Shown here one piece after another: positions 9,783 through 18,204 of a stretch of DNA of 64,000 nt. A program made the position numbers and the translations under genes. Each line of letters starts with the position of its first letter. Position 1 is the first letter of the stretch. The notes under the pieces are model-generated. The model had not been told where the DNA came from and ran no database searches. It saw only the letters and a list, made by a program, of their open reading frames with translations. Source of the DNA: CAIUGU01 sp965279735 (GTDB lineage: Bacteria > Pseudomonadota > Gammaproteobacteria > Steroidobacterales > Steroidobacteraceae); assembly GCA_965279735.1 (NCBI GenBank), contig OZ257260.1, positions 2,790,001 through 2,854,000 of the forward strand, in the 5' to 3' direction.

Positions 9783-11024
9783 TCAGGCTGCTTTCCGTAG
9801 TGCGGAAGGGGCTGCGTGCGAAGCGAAATACTCCATTGCCGCCTGAACTCCGCTCCCGGCGAGCTTTACGCCCGCCAGCTGCAACCCCATTTCGCATCCC
9901 GCCAGCGTGGCAAGCAGCGTGAGATCGTTGCTGTCGCCGAGATGACCGATGCGGAACATGCGTCCTTTCAATTTTCCGAGCCCCGTTCCGAGCGAGAGAT
10001 CGAAACGCTCGTGGATCAATCGCCGCAGTTCGTCTGCATCTACCTCCGCAGGGGTGATGACTCCAGTCAGCACCGGGGAGAAGGCGCGCGGATCAGCACA
10101 TTGCACGGGCAAACCCCAAGCGATCACGGCCGTACGGACACTGGCCGCCCAGCGCCGATGACGGGCAAATACGTTATCGAGCCCTTCGCCCAGCAGCATG
10201 TCTATCGATTCCGACAGGCCATAGAGCAGGTTGGTGTTGGGCGTGTACGGCCAGTAGCCATCACGATTCATTTCAACGATTTCGTCCCACGCCCAGAACG
10301 AGCGCGGCAACTGCGCCGTCTTCATTGCCTGCAATGCGCGCGGTGAAATGGCGTTGAAGCTGATGCCGGGTGGCAGCATCAGGCCTTTCTGTGAACCGCT
10401 GATCGCGACGTCCACGCCCCACTCGTCATGCCGATAGTCCACGCTCGCGAGTCCCGAAATCGTGTCAACCATCAGCAACGCGGGATGGTTTGCCGCATCC
10501 ATTGCCTTGCGGACCGCTGCGATGTCGGAGGTAACTCCCGTGGAAGTTTCGTTGTGGACCACGCAGACGCATTTGATCTGGTGGCCGGAATCCTGCCTCA
10601 GGCGCTGCTCGATCAGCTCGGCCTGGACGCCTCTGCGCCAGTTCGGGATGTGCGGCAGGATATCGTCCGCACCGCTCAACGCGACGGTTTCAATCACGAG
10701 GCCAAGACGCTTGGCCATCTTCGTCCACAGTGAGGCGAAGTGACCCGTTTCATACATCAGCACGTGGTCGCCAGCGCTCAACGTGTTGCACAGCGCCGCT
10801 TCCCATGCGCCTGTTCCCGAGGCGGGATAGATGATGACCGGGTGCTTCGTCTTGAAAATCGTCTGCATCCCGCCCAGTACCTTGAGACCCAGACCGCCGA
10901 ATTCCGGACCTCGATGGTCGATGGTCGGCAGGCTCATGGCCCGCAGAATGCGATCGGGCACCGGACTCGGGCCGGGGATCTGCAGGAAATGCCTGCCGGT
11001 CGGGTGAAAATCGAGGTTGAGCAT
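9783..11024 (-). CDS. Serine/alanine-glyoxylate aminotransferase family enzyme
   Basis: 413 residues from the ATG at 11024; the frame stays open further upstream but would run through the control region. It is a PLP class V aminotransferase. Seen: IPGPSPVPDRIL near the N-terminus, DHRGPEF (substrate-loop region), PASGTGAWEAAL (cofactor phosphate), VDTISGLASVDY and the PLP lysine in SGSQKGLMLPPG. The family moves amino groups from serine, alanine or aspartate to glyoxylate, giving glycine. With malate synthase G beside it, glyoxylate would have two exits. Serine-glyoxylate transaminase is preferred over alanine-glyoxylate because of overall similarity to SgaA-type proteins, but this is not decided by a single residue. 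Confidence 0.88.
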   Translation of the reverse strand: MLNLDFHPTGRHFLQIPGPSPVPDRILRAMSLPTIDHRGPEFGGLGLKVLGGMQTIFKTKHPVIIYPASGTGAWEAALCNTLSAGDHVLMYETGHFASLWTKMAKRLGLVIETVALSGADDILPHIPNWRRGVQAELIEQRLRQDSGHQIKCVCVVHNETSTGVTSDIAAVRKAMDAANHPALLMVDTISGLASVDYRHDEWGVDVAISGSQKGLMLPPGISFNAISPRALQAMKTAQLPRSFWAWDEIVEMNRDGYWPYTPNTNLLYGLSESIDMLLGEGLDNVFARHRRWAASVRTAVIAWGLPVQCADPRAFSPVLTGVITPAEVDADELRRLIHERFDLSLGTGLGKLKGRMFRIGHLGDSNDLTLLATLAGCEMGLQLAGVKLAGSGVQAAMEYFASHAAPSALRKAA

Positions 11025-11067
11025 CGAAGCTCCAATGGTCGCGGTAACTCGTGGGCGTGGAGTCTTG

Positions 11068-11094
11068 CAAATTTGAATACAAAATTCAAATTTG
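11068..11094. promoter_or_regulatory. Perfect palindrome, likely GntR operator
   Basis: CAAATTTGAAT and ATTCAAATTTG form perfect 11-base arms around a 5-base ACAAA spacer. It lies in the AT-rich divergent region between the aminotransferase start (11024) and the regulator start (11179), in an otherwise GC-rich chromosome. FCD-type GntR proteins bind AT-rich palindromes of this size as dimers, so this is the best candidate operator for the neighbouring regulator. Confidence 0.65.
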
Positions 11095-11130
11095 GATATT
11101 TTTGCCAAATTCTCCCGCAAAATTAATGAA

Positions 11131-11162
11131 TTGACACAATCTGGAAGTGAATTCAAAATTCA
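11131..11162 (+). promoter_or_regulatory. Candidate promoter and second half-operator for the GntR gene
   Basis: TTGACA at 11131-11136 is a perfect -35 box; a weak -10 (CAAAAT) follows after 17 bases. TGAATTCAAAATTCA (11148-11162) is a 6-base-arm palindrome that shares ATTCAAA with the larger palindrome upstream and overlaps the -10. This fits autorepression by the encoded regulator. The ribosome site AAGGAG is at 11166-11171. Confidence 0.5.
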
Positions 11163-11178
11163 GCCAAGGAGAAATTTA

Positions 11179-11880
11179 ATGTCAGAAGTGGTGGCAATCC
11201 CGCGGCGGACCCTGCACGACGAAGTCGCCGGGCGGCTGCGAACGATGCTCGTGGAGGGACGCATTCCTCCCGGCGCCAAGCTCAACGAACGTGAGCTTTG
11301 CGAGCTGCTGCATGTCTCCCGCACGCCCCTCAGGGAAGCGATCAAGCGCATGGCTTCGGAGGGACTCGTGGACCTGGTGCCCAACCGGGGCGCCGTCGCG
11401 GTCAAGCTCAGCGAGAACGACGTCGTCCACGTGTTCGAGGTGCTGGCCGAACTCGAAGGCATGTCGGGTGAACTGGCCGCACAGCGCATTACCCCCGCCG
11501 AGATCGCAGAGATCAAAGCCCTGCATTACGAGATGCTGGCAGCGTATGCGCGGAAAGACCTTCACAACTACTACGGCCTCAATGCGCAGATTCATGCGGC
11601 CATCAACAGTGCCGCCGGGAATCCGGTACTGGAAAAGGCGTATCGGGAGATCAACGCACGCGTCCAGTCCATCCGCTTCCGGACCAACCAGAACGAAGAA
11701 AAATGGAAGCGTGCCGTGAAGGAACACGAGCAGATGCTGACGGCGCTGGAAGCTCGCGATGCTCCGGGCATGCGCGCGCTGCTGGTCGAACATTTACTGC
11801 GCAAGCGCGACACCATCCTTGAAGTCATGCGGGCGGGCGAACTCGACCAGCGTACGGCGCAGCCGCTCCAGTCCTCATAA
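11179..11880 (+). CDS. GntR family regulator, FCD (FadR/GlcC) subfamily
   Basis: 233 residues. The ATG at 11179 is chosen over an upstream in-frame ATG because AAGGAG lies 7 bases before it and the longer form would cross the operator region. A winged helix (about residues 15-75) includes LNERELCELLHVSRTPLREA, the classical GntR recognition region. An all-helical FCD effector domain (about 85-215) has the metal/effector-site histidines spread over NAQIHAAI and KEHEQML. FCD regulators commonly sense small carboxylates, and GlcC, the glycolate regulator of E. coli, belongs here. It is divergent from the aminotransferase operon and 5 bases upstream of the FAD/Fe-S oxidase, so it probably controls both directions. 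Confidence 0.93.
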   Translation: MSEVVAIPRRTLHDEVAGRLRTMLVEGRIPPGAKLNERELCELLHVSRTPLREAIKRMASEGLVDLVPNRGAVAVKLSENDVVHVFEVLAELEGMSGELAAQRITPAEIAEIKALHYEMLAAYARKDLHNYYGLNAQIHAAINSAAGNPVLEKAYREINARVQSIRFRTNQNEEKWKRAVKEHEQMLTALEARDAPGMRALLVEHLLRKRDTILEVMRAGELDQRTAQPLQSS

Positions 11881-11885
11881 CGGCA

Positions 11886-14800
11886 ATGACGCGAGGCACT
11901 CCGCAAAGCCGGGCAGCCCCTGCCGGTACGGTGTTGCCTGCCAATGAAACAAGTACCGCGCTCGAACGCCGGCTGCGCCAGGAAACCCGCGGCGAGGTGT
12001 TGTTCGATACCGGTTCGCGGGGTCGCTATGCCACCGACGCGTCCATCTATCAGATCATGCCGGTTGGCGTGTTCGTTCCCCAAACCGAACAGGATGTTGT
12101 CGTCGCGATCGACATCGCGCGCGACCTCAAGGTGCCCGTACTCCCCCGCGGTGCCGGCACGAGTCAATGCGGCCAGACGACCGGCGCGGCTCTGATCGTC
12201 GATGGCTCAAAGCATCTTCGCAACGTTCTCGAGGTAGACCCGGGCACACGCACCGCCACTGTTCAGCCGGGCATCGTTCTGGATCACCTGAACGCGCAGC
12301 TCAAGCAGCACAACCTGTGGTTTCCGGTCGATGTGTCGACGAGTGCGCAGGCGACGCTTGGTGGCATGGCCGGCAACAACTCCTGCGGCTCGAGATCGAT
12401 TGCCTACGGCAACATGGTTCACAACGTTCTGGGTGCAAGCACATGGCTGTCGGACGGCTCACAGGTCGACTTCGGCCCTGTGGCGAACCTGGGTACCCGC
12501 GCGACACAGATCGCGGACTTCGTTCGTGCACTCGCCGAACAGCATCGCAGTGAAATGGAGGCGCGCTGGCCCAAAGTTCTCCGCCGCGTAGCCGGCTACA
12601 ACCTCGATATCTTCCACAACCAGAATGAACGTCCGTACACACCGGATGGCAGCGTCAATCTGGCGCATCTGCTGATCGGTTCGGAAGGCACGCTGGCTTT
12701 TACGCGGAACCTCAAGCTGCAACTCTCGCCGCTGCCCGAAGCGAAAGTGCTGGGCGTCGTGAACTTCCCCACTTTCCATGCAGCGATGGACGCCGCGCAA
12801 CATGTCGTCAAGCTGTCGCCAACCGCGGTGGAGCTCGTGGACCGGATCATGGTGGAGCTTAGCCTCACGAATCCCGTCTTCCGCCCGACGATGGAATCTG
12901 CGCTGATCGGCAAACCCGCGGCGATTCTGCTGGTGGAGTTTTCAGGAGAGGACAAGGCCGTCCTGGTGGCCAAGCTGAAGGAACTCGTCGCACTGATGGG
13001 TGACCTGGGGCTGCCAGGCAGCGTGGTGGAGATGCCCGATGCCGGCGCCCAGAAGAATCTCTGGGAAGTGCGCAAGGCAGGCCTCAACATCATGATGAGC
13101 CTCAAGGGTGACGGCAAACCCGTGAGCTTCATCGAAGACTGCGCCGTGCCGCTTGAGCATCTGGCCGAATATACCGATGCACTGACGGAAGTCTTTGCGA
13201 GACATGGCACTCACGGCACATGGTACGCACATGCTTCAGTCGGCACGCTGCATGTCAGGCCCATCCTCGACATGCGCCAGGATGGCCGGGATGGGGGCGC
13301 GGCCAGAATGCGCGCGATTGCGGAAGAAGCCTCCGTGCTGGTGCGGAAGTTCAAAGGCGCCTACAGCGGCGAACACGGCGATGGACTTTGCCGGGGTGAA
13401 TGGATCGAGTGGCAATTCGGTCCCGCATTGAATACAGCCTTCCGCGCGATCAAGAACCATCTGGATCCGGCCGGCCTGTTCAATCCCGGCAAGATCATCG
13501 ATCCGCCGAAGATGGATGACGTCGAGCTGTTCCGCTTTTCGCCTCCCTCATCTTCACGTCCCTACCGGACCATTCCGATCAAGCCGGTGCTCGACTGGTC
13601 GGCGTGGAATGTGCAGAACGATCCGGTAACGGAAACGACGACCGCTCCGGGAACAGGAGGCGACCCCGCCGGTGGCTTCGCGAAAGCCGTCGAGATGTGC
13701 AACAACAACGGCCACTGCCGCAAGTTCGATGCCGGGACGATGTGCCCGAGCTATCGCGTTACCCGGGATGAACAACATGCAACTCGGGGCCGTGCCAATA
13801 CTCTCCGTCTGGCGTTGTCTGGCCAGCTTGGGAAGGACGCATTCACCAGCCAGGCGATGTACGACACGATGGATCTGTGCGTGGGTTGCAAAGGCTGCAA
13901 GCGCGAATGTCCGACGGGCGTCGACATGGCGAAGATGAAGATCGAATTTCTTTCGCACTACAAGAAACGGCATGGCCACACATTGCGGGATCGTCTCGTT
14001 GGAGGGCTCCCCGACTATGCAGCTCTGGCCAGCCGGTTTGCCTGGTTGCCAAACCTTCGTGAGACCGTGCCGGGCGCAGCGTACTTGAGCGAAAAGCTGC
14101 TGGGATTTTCCCGGCGTCGGTCATTGCCGAAGTGGCGATCGAATACCTTCTGGCGCGCTCATGATGCATCCCTGTTCTCGAGTGCTGAAGCCACGCTGGT
14201 CGCTGCAGCAGGAGGCAACAAGGCAGCCGTGCTGTTCGTCGATACCTTCAACGGTACGTTTGAAAGCGAGAACGCACTGGCCGCAGCGCGGGTCCTGAAG
14301 GTCGCCGGGTACACACTTCACACCGTCACGAAGCAAGGTGGCCACTACTGCTGTGGCCGCACTTATCTCAGTACAGGCATGGTCGAACAGGCGCGCGTCA
14401 AAGCCGCCGAGTTGGTAGGCGCCCTGCTCCCCTTCGCACGTGCGGGTGTCGCGATTGTCGGCCTCGAACCCTCCTGCTTGCTGACACTGCGGGATGAAGC
14501 GCTGTCCATGGGACTTGGCGAACCGGCTCTCGTGGTCTCAAAACAGGCACTCCTGTTTGAGGAATTCGTTGCACGCGAGATCAAGGCGGACCGCTTCAGT
14601 TTGAATCTCAGGGCAGCACATGCACCTGTCCTGGTCCACGGCCATTGCCATCAGAAAGCTTTCGGCGCGGTCAGCCCCATTCTGGAGGTCCTGAAGCTGA
14701 TCCCCGGCGCGCGGCCCGAGCTCATCGAAAGCTCCTGCTGCGGAATGGCGGGCAGTTTTGGTTACGAAGCCGGCCATCACGCGATCTCCATGCAGATGGC

Positions 14801-14966
14801 GGAAGCAGCGCTGCTCCCGGCGATCCGCAAATCGCCCGCTGCTATCGTGGTTGCAGATGGCACGAGCTGCCGCCACCAGATTCATGACGGTGCACAGCGT
14901 GAGGCGCTGCACGTCGCGCGCCTGCTGGAACAGTTGCTGGTTTCCGAGCCACAAGAAAATCATTGA
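11886..14966 (+). CDS. FAD-binding and Fe-S-binding oxidoreductase (GlcD-GlcF/D-lactate dehydrogenase fusion)
   Basis: 1026 residues. A VAO/PCMH-type FAD domain (about 45-280; PVLPRGAGTSQCGQTTG is the FAD motif) and FAD-oxidase C-terminal domain (about 290-560, ending FNPGKIIDPPK) are fused to an iron-sulfur part: Cys groups at about 604-620 (CNNNGHCRKF..CPSY) and 664-674 (CVGCKGCKREC), then two CCG domains (HYCCGRT near 819, SSCCGMAGSFG near 948). This corresponds to GlcD plus GlcF in one chain; such proteins oxidise D-2-hydroxyacids and pass electrons to quinone at the inner membrane. Glycolate is favoured here by the malate synthase G, GntR and GlcG neighbours; D-lactate is the alternative. 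It starts 5 bases after the regulator stop. Confidence 0.93.
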   Translation: MTRGTPQSRAAPAGTVLPANETSTALERRLRQETRGEVLFDTGSRGRYATDASIYQIMPVGVFVPQTEQDVVVAIDIARDLKVPVLPRGAGTSQCGQTTGAALIVDGSKHLRNVLEVDPGTRTATVQPGIVLDHLNAQLKQHNLWFPVDVSTSAQATLGGMAGNNSCGSRSIAYGNMVHNVLGASTWLSDGSQVDFGPVANLGTRATQIADFVRALAEQHRSEMEARWPKVLRRVAGYNLDIFHNQNERPYTPDGSVNLAHLLIGSEGTLAFTRNLKLQLSPLPEAKVLGVVNFPTFHAAMDAAQHVVKLSPTAVELVDRIMVELSLTNPVFRPTMESALIGKPAAILLVEFSGEDKAVLVAKLKELVALMGDLGLPGSVVEMPDAGAQKNLWEVRKAGLNIMMSLKGDGKPVSFIEDCAVPLEHLAEYTDALTEVFARHGTHGTWYAHASVGTLHVRPILDMRQDGRDGGAARMRAIAEEASVLVRKFKGAYSGEHGDGLCRGEWIEWQFGPALNTAFRAIKNHLDPAGLFNPGKIIDPPKMDDVELFRFSPPSSSRPYRTIPIKPVLDWSAWNVQNDPVTETTTAPGTGGDPAGGFAKAVEMCNNNGHCRKFDAGTMCPSYRVTRDEQHATRGRANTLRLALSGQLGKDAFTSQAMYDTMDLCVGCKGCKRECPTGVDMAKMKIEFLSHYKKRHGHTLRDRLVGGLPDYAALASRFAWLPNLRETVPGAAYLSEKLLGFSRRRSLPKWRSNTFWRAHDASLFSSAEATLVAAAGGNKAAVLFVDTFNGTFESENALAAARVLKVAGYTLHTVTKQGGHYCCGRTYLSTGMVEQARVKAAELVGALLPFARAGVAIVGLEPSCLLTLRDEALSMGLGEPALVVSKQALLFEEFVAREIKADRFSLNLRAAHAPVLVHGHCHQKAFGAVSPILEVLKLIPGARPELIESSCCGMAGSFGYEAGHHAISMQMAEAALLPAIRKSPAAIVVADGTSCRHQIHDGAQREALHVARLLEQLLVSEPQENH

Positions 14967-14994
14967 CGGATATTTACCCTTGAGGAGATGAAGA

Positions 14995-15408
14995 GTGAAA
15001 GCCCGATTTGCCCTTGAAGCGAAAGATGTAAAGGCGGCCCTGCAGGCAGCCGAAGCTGAAGCGGTCAGCAACGGCTGGGACAATGTGTCCATCGCCATCG
15101 TCGATGACGGCGCACACCTGCTTGGATTCCTGCGCCTGGCAGATGCCACACCCCTGACCGCCAGGATTTCAGTTGAAAAGGCCCGCACTTCGGCCCGCTC
15201 CCGCCGCGAATCGAAATTCTTCGAGGAAACAGTGAAGAACGGCCGCCACTCGTATCTTTCGGTCCCCGACCTCACGCTACTGGAAGGGGGCGTACCCATC
15301 ATCATCGAGGGTGTTTGCATCGGCGCCATTGGCGTTTCGGGCGTCAAATCCGACCAGGATGCGCAGATCGCCAGCGCTGGGGTAAAAGCGATACTCTCCA
15401 AAGTGTAG
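14995..15408 (+). CDS. GlcG/HbpS-like protein
   Basis: 137 residues with a GTG start at 14995 and GAGGAGATG just before it. The whole chain is one GlcG/HbpS domain: a KAALQAAEAEA helix, VSIAIVDDGAHLLGFLRL strand pair, and GGVPIIIEGVCIGAIGVSG near the C-terminus. The family includes GlcG, encoded in E. coli's glycolate operon, and the heme-binding HbpS; the exact function of GlcG is not settled. There is no signal peptide. It lies 28 bases after the FAD/Fe-S dehydrogenase and completes a glc-like operon, which supports glycolate as its substrate. Confidence 0.9.
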   Translation: MKARFALEAKDVKAALQAAEAEAVSNGWDNVSIAIVDDGAHLLGFLRLADATPLTARISVEKARTSARSRRESKFFEETVKNGRHSYLSVPDLTLLEGGVPIIIEGVCIGAIGVSGVKSDQDAQIASAGVKAILSKV

Positions 15409-15433
15409 AACTCAAAAAAATGCAGGGGGCGGT

Positions 15434-16456
15434 ATGAACAGACGAGCTTTCGGATCCGGCGTCGCGCTGCTGGCTTTCCTGGCTGGCGGCCTCGCACCCA
15501 CGATGGCCGCGGCGCAAGCAAGAGCCGCTGCCTGCGGCCAGTCGTCACCCACGGGCCATCTGACGGTACCTGTTTCGTCGGGTGGTCTGGTGCGCGAAGT
15601 AAAGCTGTTCATCCCTGCCAGCTACGATGGCAGGCAGGCCATTCCGCTGATGTTCGATCTGCACGGCAGCAATGGCAGCGGAGCAGAACAGGCTATCAAC
15701 AGCGACCTGGCCACTACTGCACAAAAGCATGGGTTCGTCGTGGCGTGGCCCGATGGCAGCATCACGTTGCCGGGTGCACCGGAAGCGCACTACTGGAATA
15801 TCACGGGCTTGCCATTGACCGGCAACACTCCCGCGCCGGCCAATGCCCCCGATGAAGTGAAATTCTTCAGCGATGCCATCGATCAGATTGCTTCACGCTT
15901 CTGCATCGACCTTCAGCGCGTGTACGCCGTCGGCCACTCCGGCGGTGGCAGGATGAGTTCGTTGCTCGCTTGCCAGCTGGCAGACCGGATAGCCGCTGTG
16001 GCACCGGTCGTCGGATTGCGTGCAGGTCTACCCTCGACAACGGACAAGTCGCTTCCCGATCCGGGAAGCTGCAAACCTTCGCGGGCAATGCCTGTCATCA
16101 CCTTCCACGGTACCGATGACAAGACAAACCCCTACGCGGGTGGCGGCAATCTCTACTGGCAGTACGGAGTCGAAGCAGCTGTCAGTCGCTGGGTTGAAAT
16201 CGACGGCTGCAAGACCACGCCGGTGGTCGAGAAAATAGCGGAGCATGTCGAGCGGCGGCGCTACACCGGCTGCCGGGATGGAGTCGTCGTGGAGTTCAAC
16301 CGCATCGATGCACCGGGAGCACTCGGCGGTGGGCATACCTGGCCGGGCTCGCCGCGGCGGCGTGAACCCCCTGCAGGTGCCGCACCTTCCTATCCCTCCC
16401 AGGAAATCAGCGCGAGCGAACGCATCTGGGAGTTCGTCTCGCAGTACCACCTTTGA
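15434..16456 (+). CDS. Secreted PHB-depolymerase/feruloyl-esterase family hydrolase
   Basis: 340 residues. A signal peptide ends near MAAAQA (residue 28). The alpha/beta-hydrolase fold shows FDLHGSNGSG (oxyanion region, 75-84), the nucleophile elbow GHSGGG (Ser169, residues 167-172), ITFHGTDD (acid region) and GGHTWPG (catalytic His). Pairs of cysteines suggest disulfides in the periplasm. The LpqC/PHB depolymerase-like family cleaves short polyester or aromatic ester bonds; the substrate here is unknown. It follows the glcG-like gene by 25 bases on the same strand, but its function does not fit the glycolate set, so it may be transcribed with it only by read-through. Confidence 0.88.
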   Translation: MNRRAFGSGVALLAFLAGGLAPTMAAAQARAAACGQSSPTGHLTVPVSSGGLVREVKLFIPASYDGRQAIPLMFDLHGSNGSGAEQAINSDLATTAQKHGFVVAWPDGSITLPGAPEAHYWNITGLPLTGNTPAPANAPDEVKFFSDAIDQIASRFCIDLQRVYAVGHSGGGRMSSLLACQLADRIAAVAPVVGLRAGLPSTTDKSLPDPGSCKPSRAMPVITFHGTDDKTNPYAGGGNLYWQYGVEAAVSRWVEIDGCKTTPVVEKIAEHVERRRYTGCRDGVVVEFNRIDAPGALGGGHTWPGSPRRREPPAGAAPSYPSQEISASERIWEFVSQYHL

Positions 16457-16532
16457 GTGGATCTGAAAAAGCTGCAACCACAGCTCTCCTGCCGTGTTCT
16501 TGCCCTGGCAGAACAATCACGGGAGACAACTC

Positions 16533-16634
16533 ATGATCATCGTCGCAATTGCATTCCTCGCCAGCACCGTGGCGGGAATGTTCATGGAATTGGTACGGGT
16601 TGTGCGCAGGACCAGCCGGTCGCGGGACGCATAA
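16533..16634 (+). CDS. Putative 33-residue single-span membrane protein
   Basis: The ATG at 16533 is preceded by GGGAGACAACTC. The product starts with a hydrophobic stretch of about 18 residues (MIIVAIAFLASTVAGMF) and ends in a basic tail (RVVRRTSRSRD), the plan of a small inner-membrane protein with its C-terminus in the cytoplasm. No family is recognised. The gap between the esterase and the YflT-like gene holds no other candidate. Real expression is uncertain. Confidence 0.4.
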   Translation: MIIVAIAFLASTVAGMFMELVRVVRRTSRSRDA

Positions 16635-16657
16635 GGAAGCAATGAAATTGGCAGGAG

Positions 16658-17191
16658 TCAGGCGTGGACGTATTCTCCACCCAGGCTTTTCCATTGCGTT
16701 TCTATACGCCGGCGATCATCGTCGGAACGGGTGTTGACGCTCATCAGGATACCGCCCTCACGGATACCCGCCTCATATTGTTCGATACGCTCCGTGGGAA
16801 TACCCCAGTTGGAGAGAGCGCCCAGCAACCCACCCGCAACGCCTACACTTCCTGCCGCGGCCAAGGCGATGGCAACCGGCCCTGCCGCGATGATTCCGAA
16901 CCCCGGAAGCAGCAATAGAACCCCCAGCGCCGCGACCACCGGAGCAATCGTGCCGACGGTTCCGCCCTTGGGACCGCCAAGTTCCGAACCAGCGACGGTG
17001 TTGATAGTGCTTTCGGCGGCGATTTCGCCCAGTTCGGTGGTGGCAGGCCGCTCAGGGGAGAAGTATCGGTCCCGCGTGGCATCCGACATGATGAGATTGA
17101 TATCGGCTTTGTCATAGCCGAGCTTCAACGTGGACTCGTATGCGCTTTCCGCGCTGTTACGATCCGCGAACATGCCGGTGACTATTTTCAT
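16658..17191 (-). CDS. YflT-like stress protein with glycine-rich hydrophobic core
   Basis: 177 residues. The N-terminus (MKIVTGMFADRNSAESAY, then LGYDKADINLIMSD) resembles the general stress protein YflT/17M domain, which has a ferredoxin-like fold. The middle (about 65-125) is an Ala/Gly-rich hydrophobic region with small-xxx-small spacing, like the glycine-zipper segments of related proteins, and may insert in membranes. The C-terminus repeats an alpha/beta half (GIREGGILMSVNTRSDDDRR). The biochemical role is unknown. It stands alone, convergent to the preceding small gene and divergent from the aldo-keto reductase. Confidence 0.7.
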   Translation of the reverse strand: MKIVTGMFADRNSAESAYESTLKLGYDKADINLIMSDATRDRYFSPERPATTELGEIAAESTINTVAGSELGGPKGGTVGTIAPVVAALGVLLLLPGFGIIAAGPVAIALAAAGSVGVAGGLLGALSNWGIPTERIEQYEAGIREGGILMSVNTRSDDDRRRIETQWKSLGGEYVHA

Positions 17192-17307
17192 TCCCGAAGC
17201 ATTTCAGAGACCGGCGGCGTCCGGTAGCAGCTTTCATCATCGGTCGAGGTAGGAGCTGTCTGACATCGTATAGTGGCGTCATACGCTTCTCCCTATCGAG
17301 AGATTTC

Positions 17308-18177
17308 ATGTCCAACGTAAATGCATCCCTGTCCGGCACTTTCAGAATCGGCGGTGAGCTTGAAGTGAATCGCCTCGGCTTCGGGGCAATGCGCATCACC
17401 GGCCGGGGCGTATGGGGAGAACCTGCCGATCGCGCCGAAGCCCTACGCACACTGCAGCGATTGCCTGAACTCGGCGTGAATTTCATCGATACCGCCGACT
17501 CCTACGGCCCCGATGTGTCCGAAGAACTCATCCGCGAAGCGCTGCATCCCTATCCCGGCATGCTGGTCGCGACTAAAGCCGGACTCACGCGCGCAGGCCC
17601 GGATCAGTGGACGCCAAAGGGCAATTCCGCCTACCTCATCCAGCAGGCGCGAAAAAGCTGCGTGCAACTGGGTGTGGAGCGGATCGATCTGTGGCAACTC
17701 CACCGGATCGATCCCAGGGTTTCGCGCGATGAGCAGTTTGGAGCAGTCCGGACACTGCTCGATGAAGGTGTCATACGGCATGCAGGCCTGAGCGAAGTGT
17801 CCGTCGCTGACATCAAGGCCGCCTCGAAGGTCTTCAAGGTGGCAACCGTCCAGAACCGCTACAACCTTGTGGATCGGGGCAGCGAAGACGTTCTCGACTA
17901 CTGCTTGACCCAAGGCATCGGCTTCATTCCGTGGTACCCCCTGGCAGCAGGTGGGCTGCCCAAGTCGGGCTCGCTGCTGGATACCGTCGCGAAGAAGCAT
18001 GGCGCAACACCGGGACAGATTGCACTTGCATGGATTCTCAAACGCAGTCCGGTCACGTTGCCCATTCCAGGCACTTCCAAAGTCGCCCATCTCGAACAGA
18101 ATGTGGGGGCAGCAGACATCCGGCTCTCGGACGAGGAATTCGCGAGCCTGGATCGCGCCGGCAAAGCACAAAGATAA
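17308..18177 (+). CDS. Aldo/keto reductase
   Basis: 289 residues, a TIM-barrel NAD(P)H oxidoreductase. Seen: RLGFGAMRI near the N-terminus, the catalytic Asp and Tyr in FIDTADSYG, the barrel Lys in VATKAGLTR, the His in LWQLHRID, and the cofactor region GTSKVAHLEQN at the C-terminus. The tetrad Asp-Tyr-Lys-His is complete. It is close to the E. coli YdbC-type group. The SDR gene begins 28 bases after its stop, so both are probably co-transcribed and may act on one carbonyl substrate in sequence. Confidence 0.92.
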   Translation: MSNVNASLSGTFRIGGELEVNRLGFGAMRITGRGVWGEPADRAEALRTLQRLPELGVNFIDTADSYGPDVSEELIREALHPYPGMLVATKAGLTRAGPDQWTPKGNSAYLIQQARKSCVQLGVERIDLWQLHRIDPRVSRDEQFGAVRTLLDEGVIRHAGLSEVSVADIKAASKVFKVATVQNRYNLVDRGSEDVLDYCLTQGIGFIPWYPLAAGGLPKSGSLLDTVAKKHGATPGQIALAWILKRSPVTLPIPGTSKVAHLEQNVGAADIRLSDEEFASLDRAGKAQR

Positions 18178-18204
18178 GACCCGGATCGAAGCCTTGAGGT
18201 ACGC

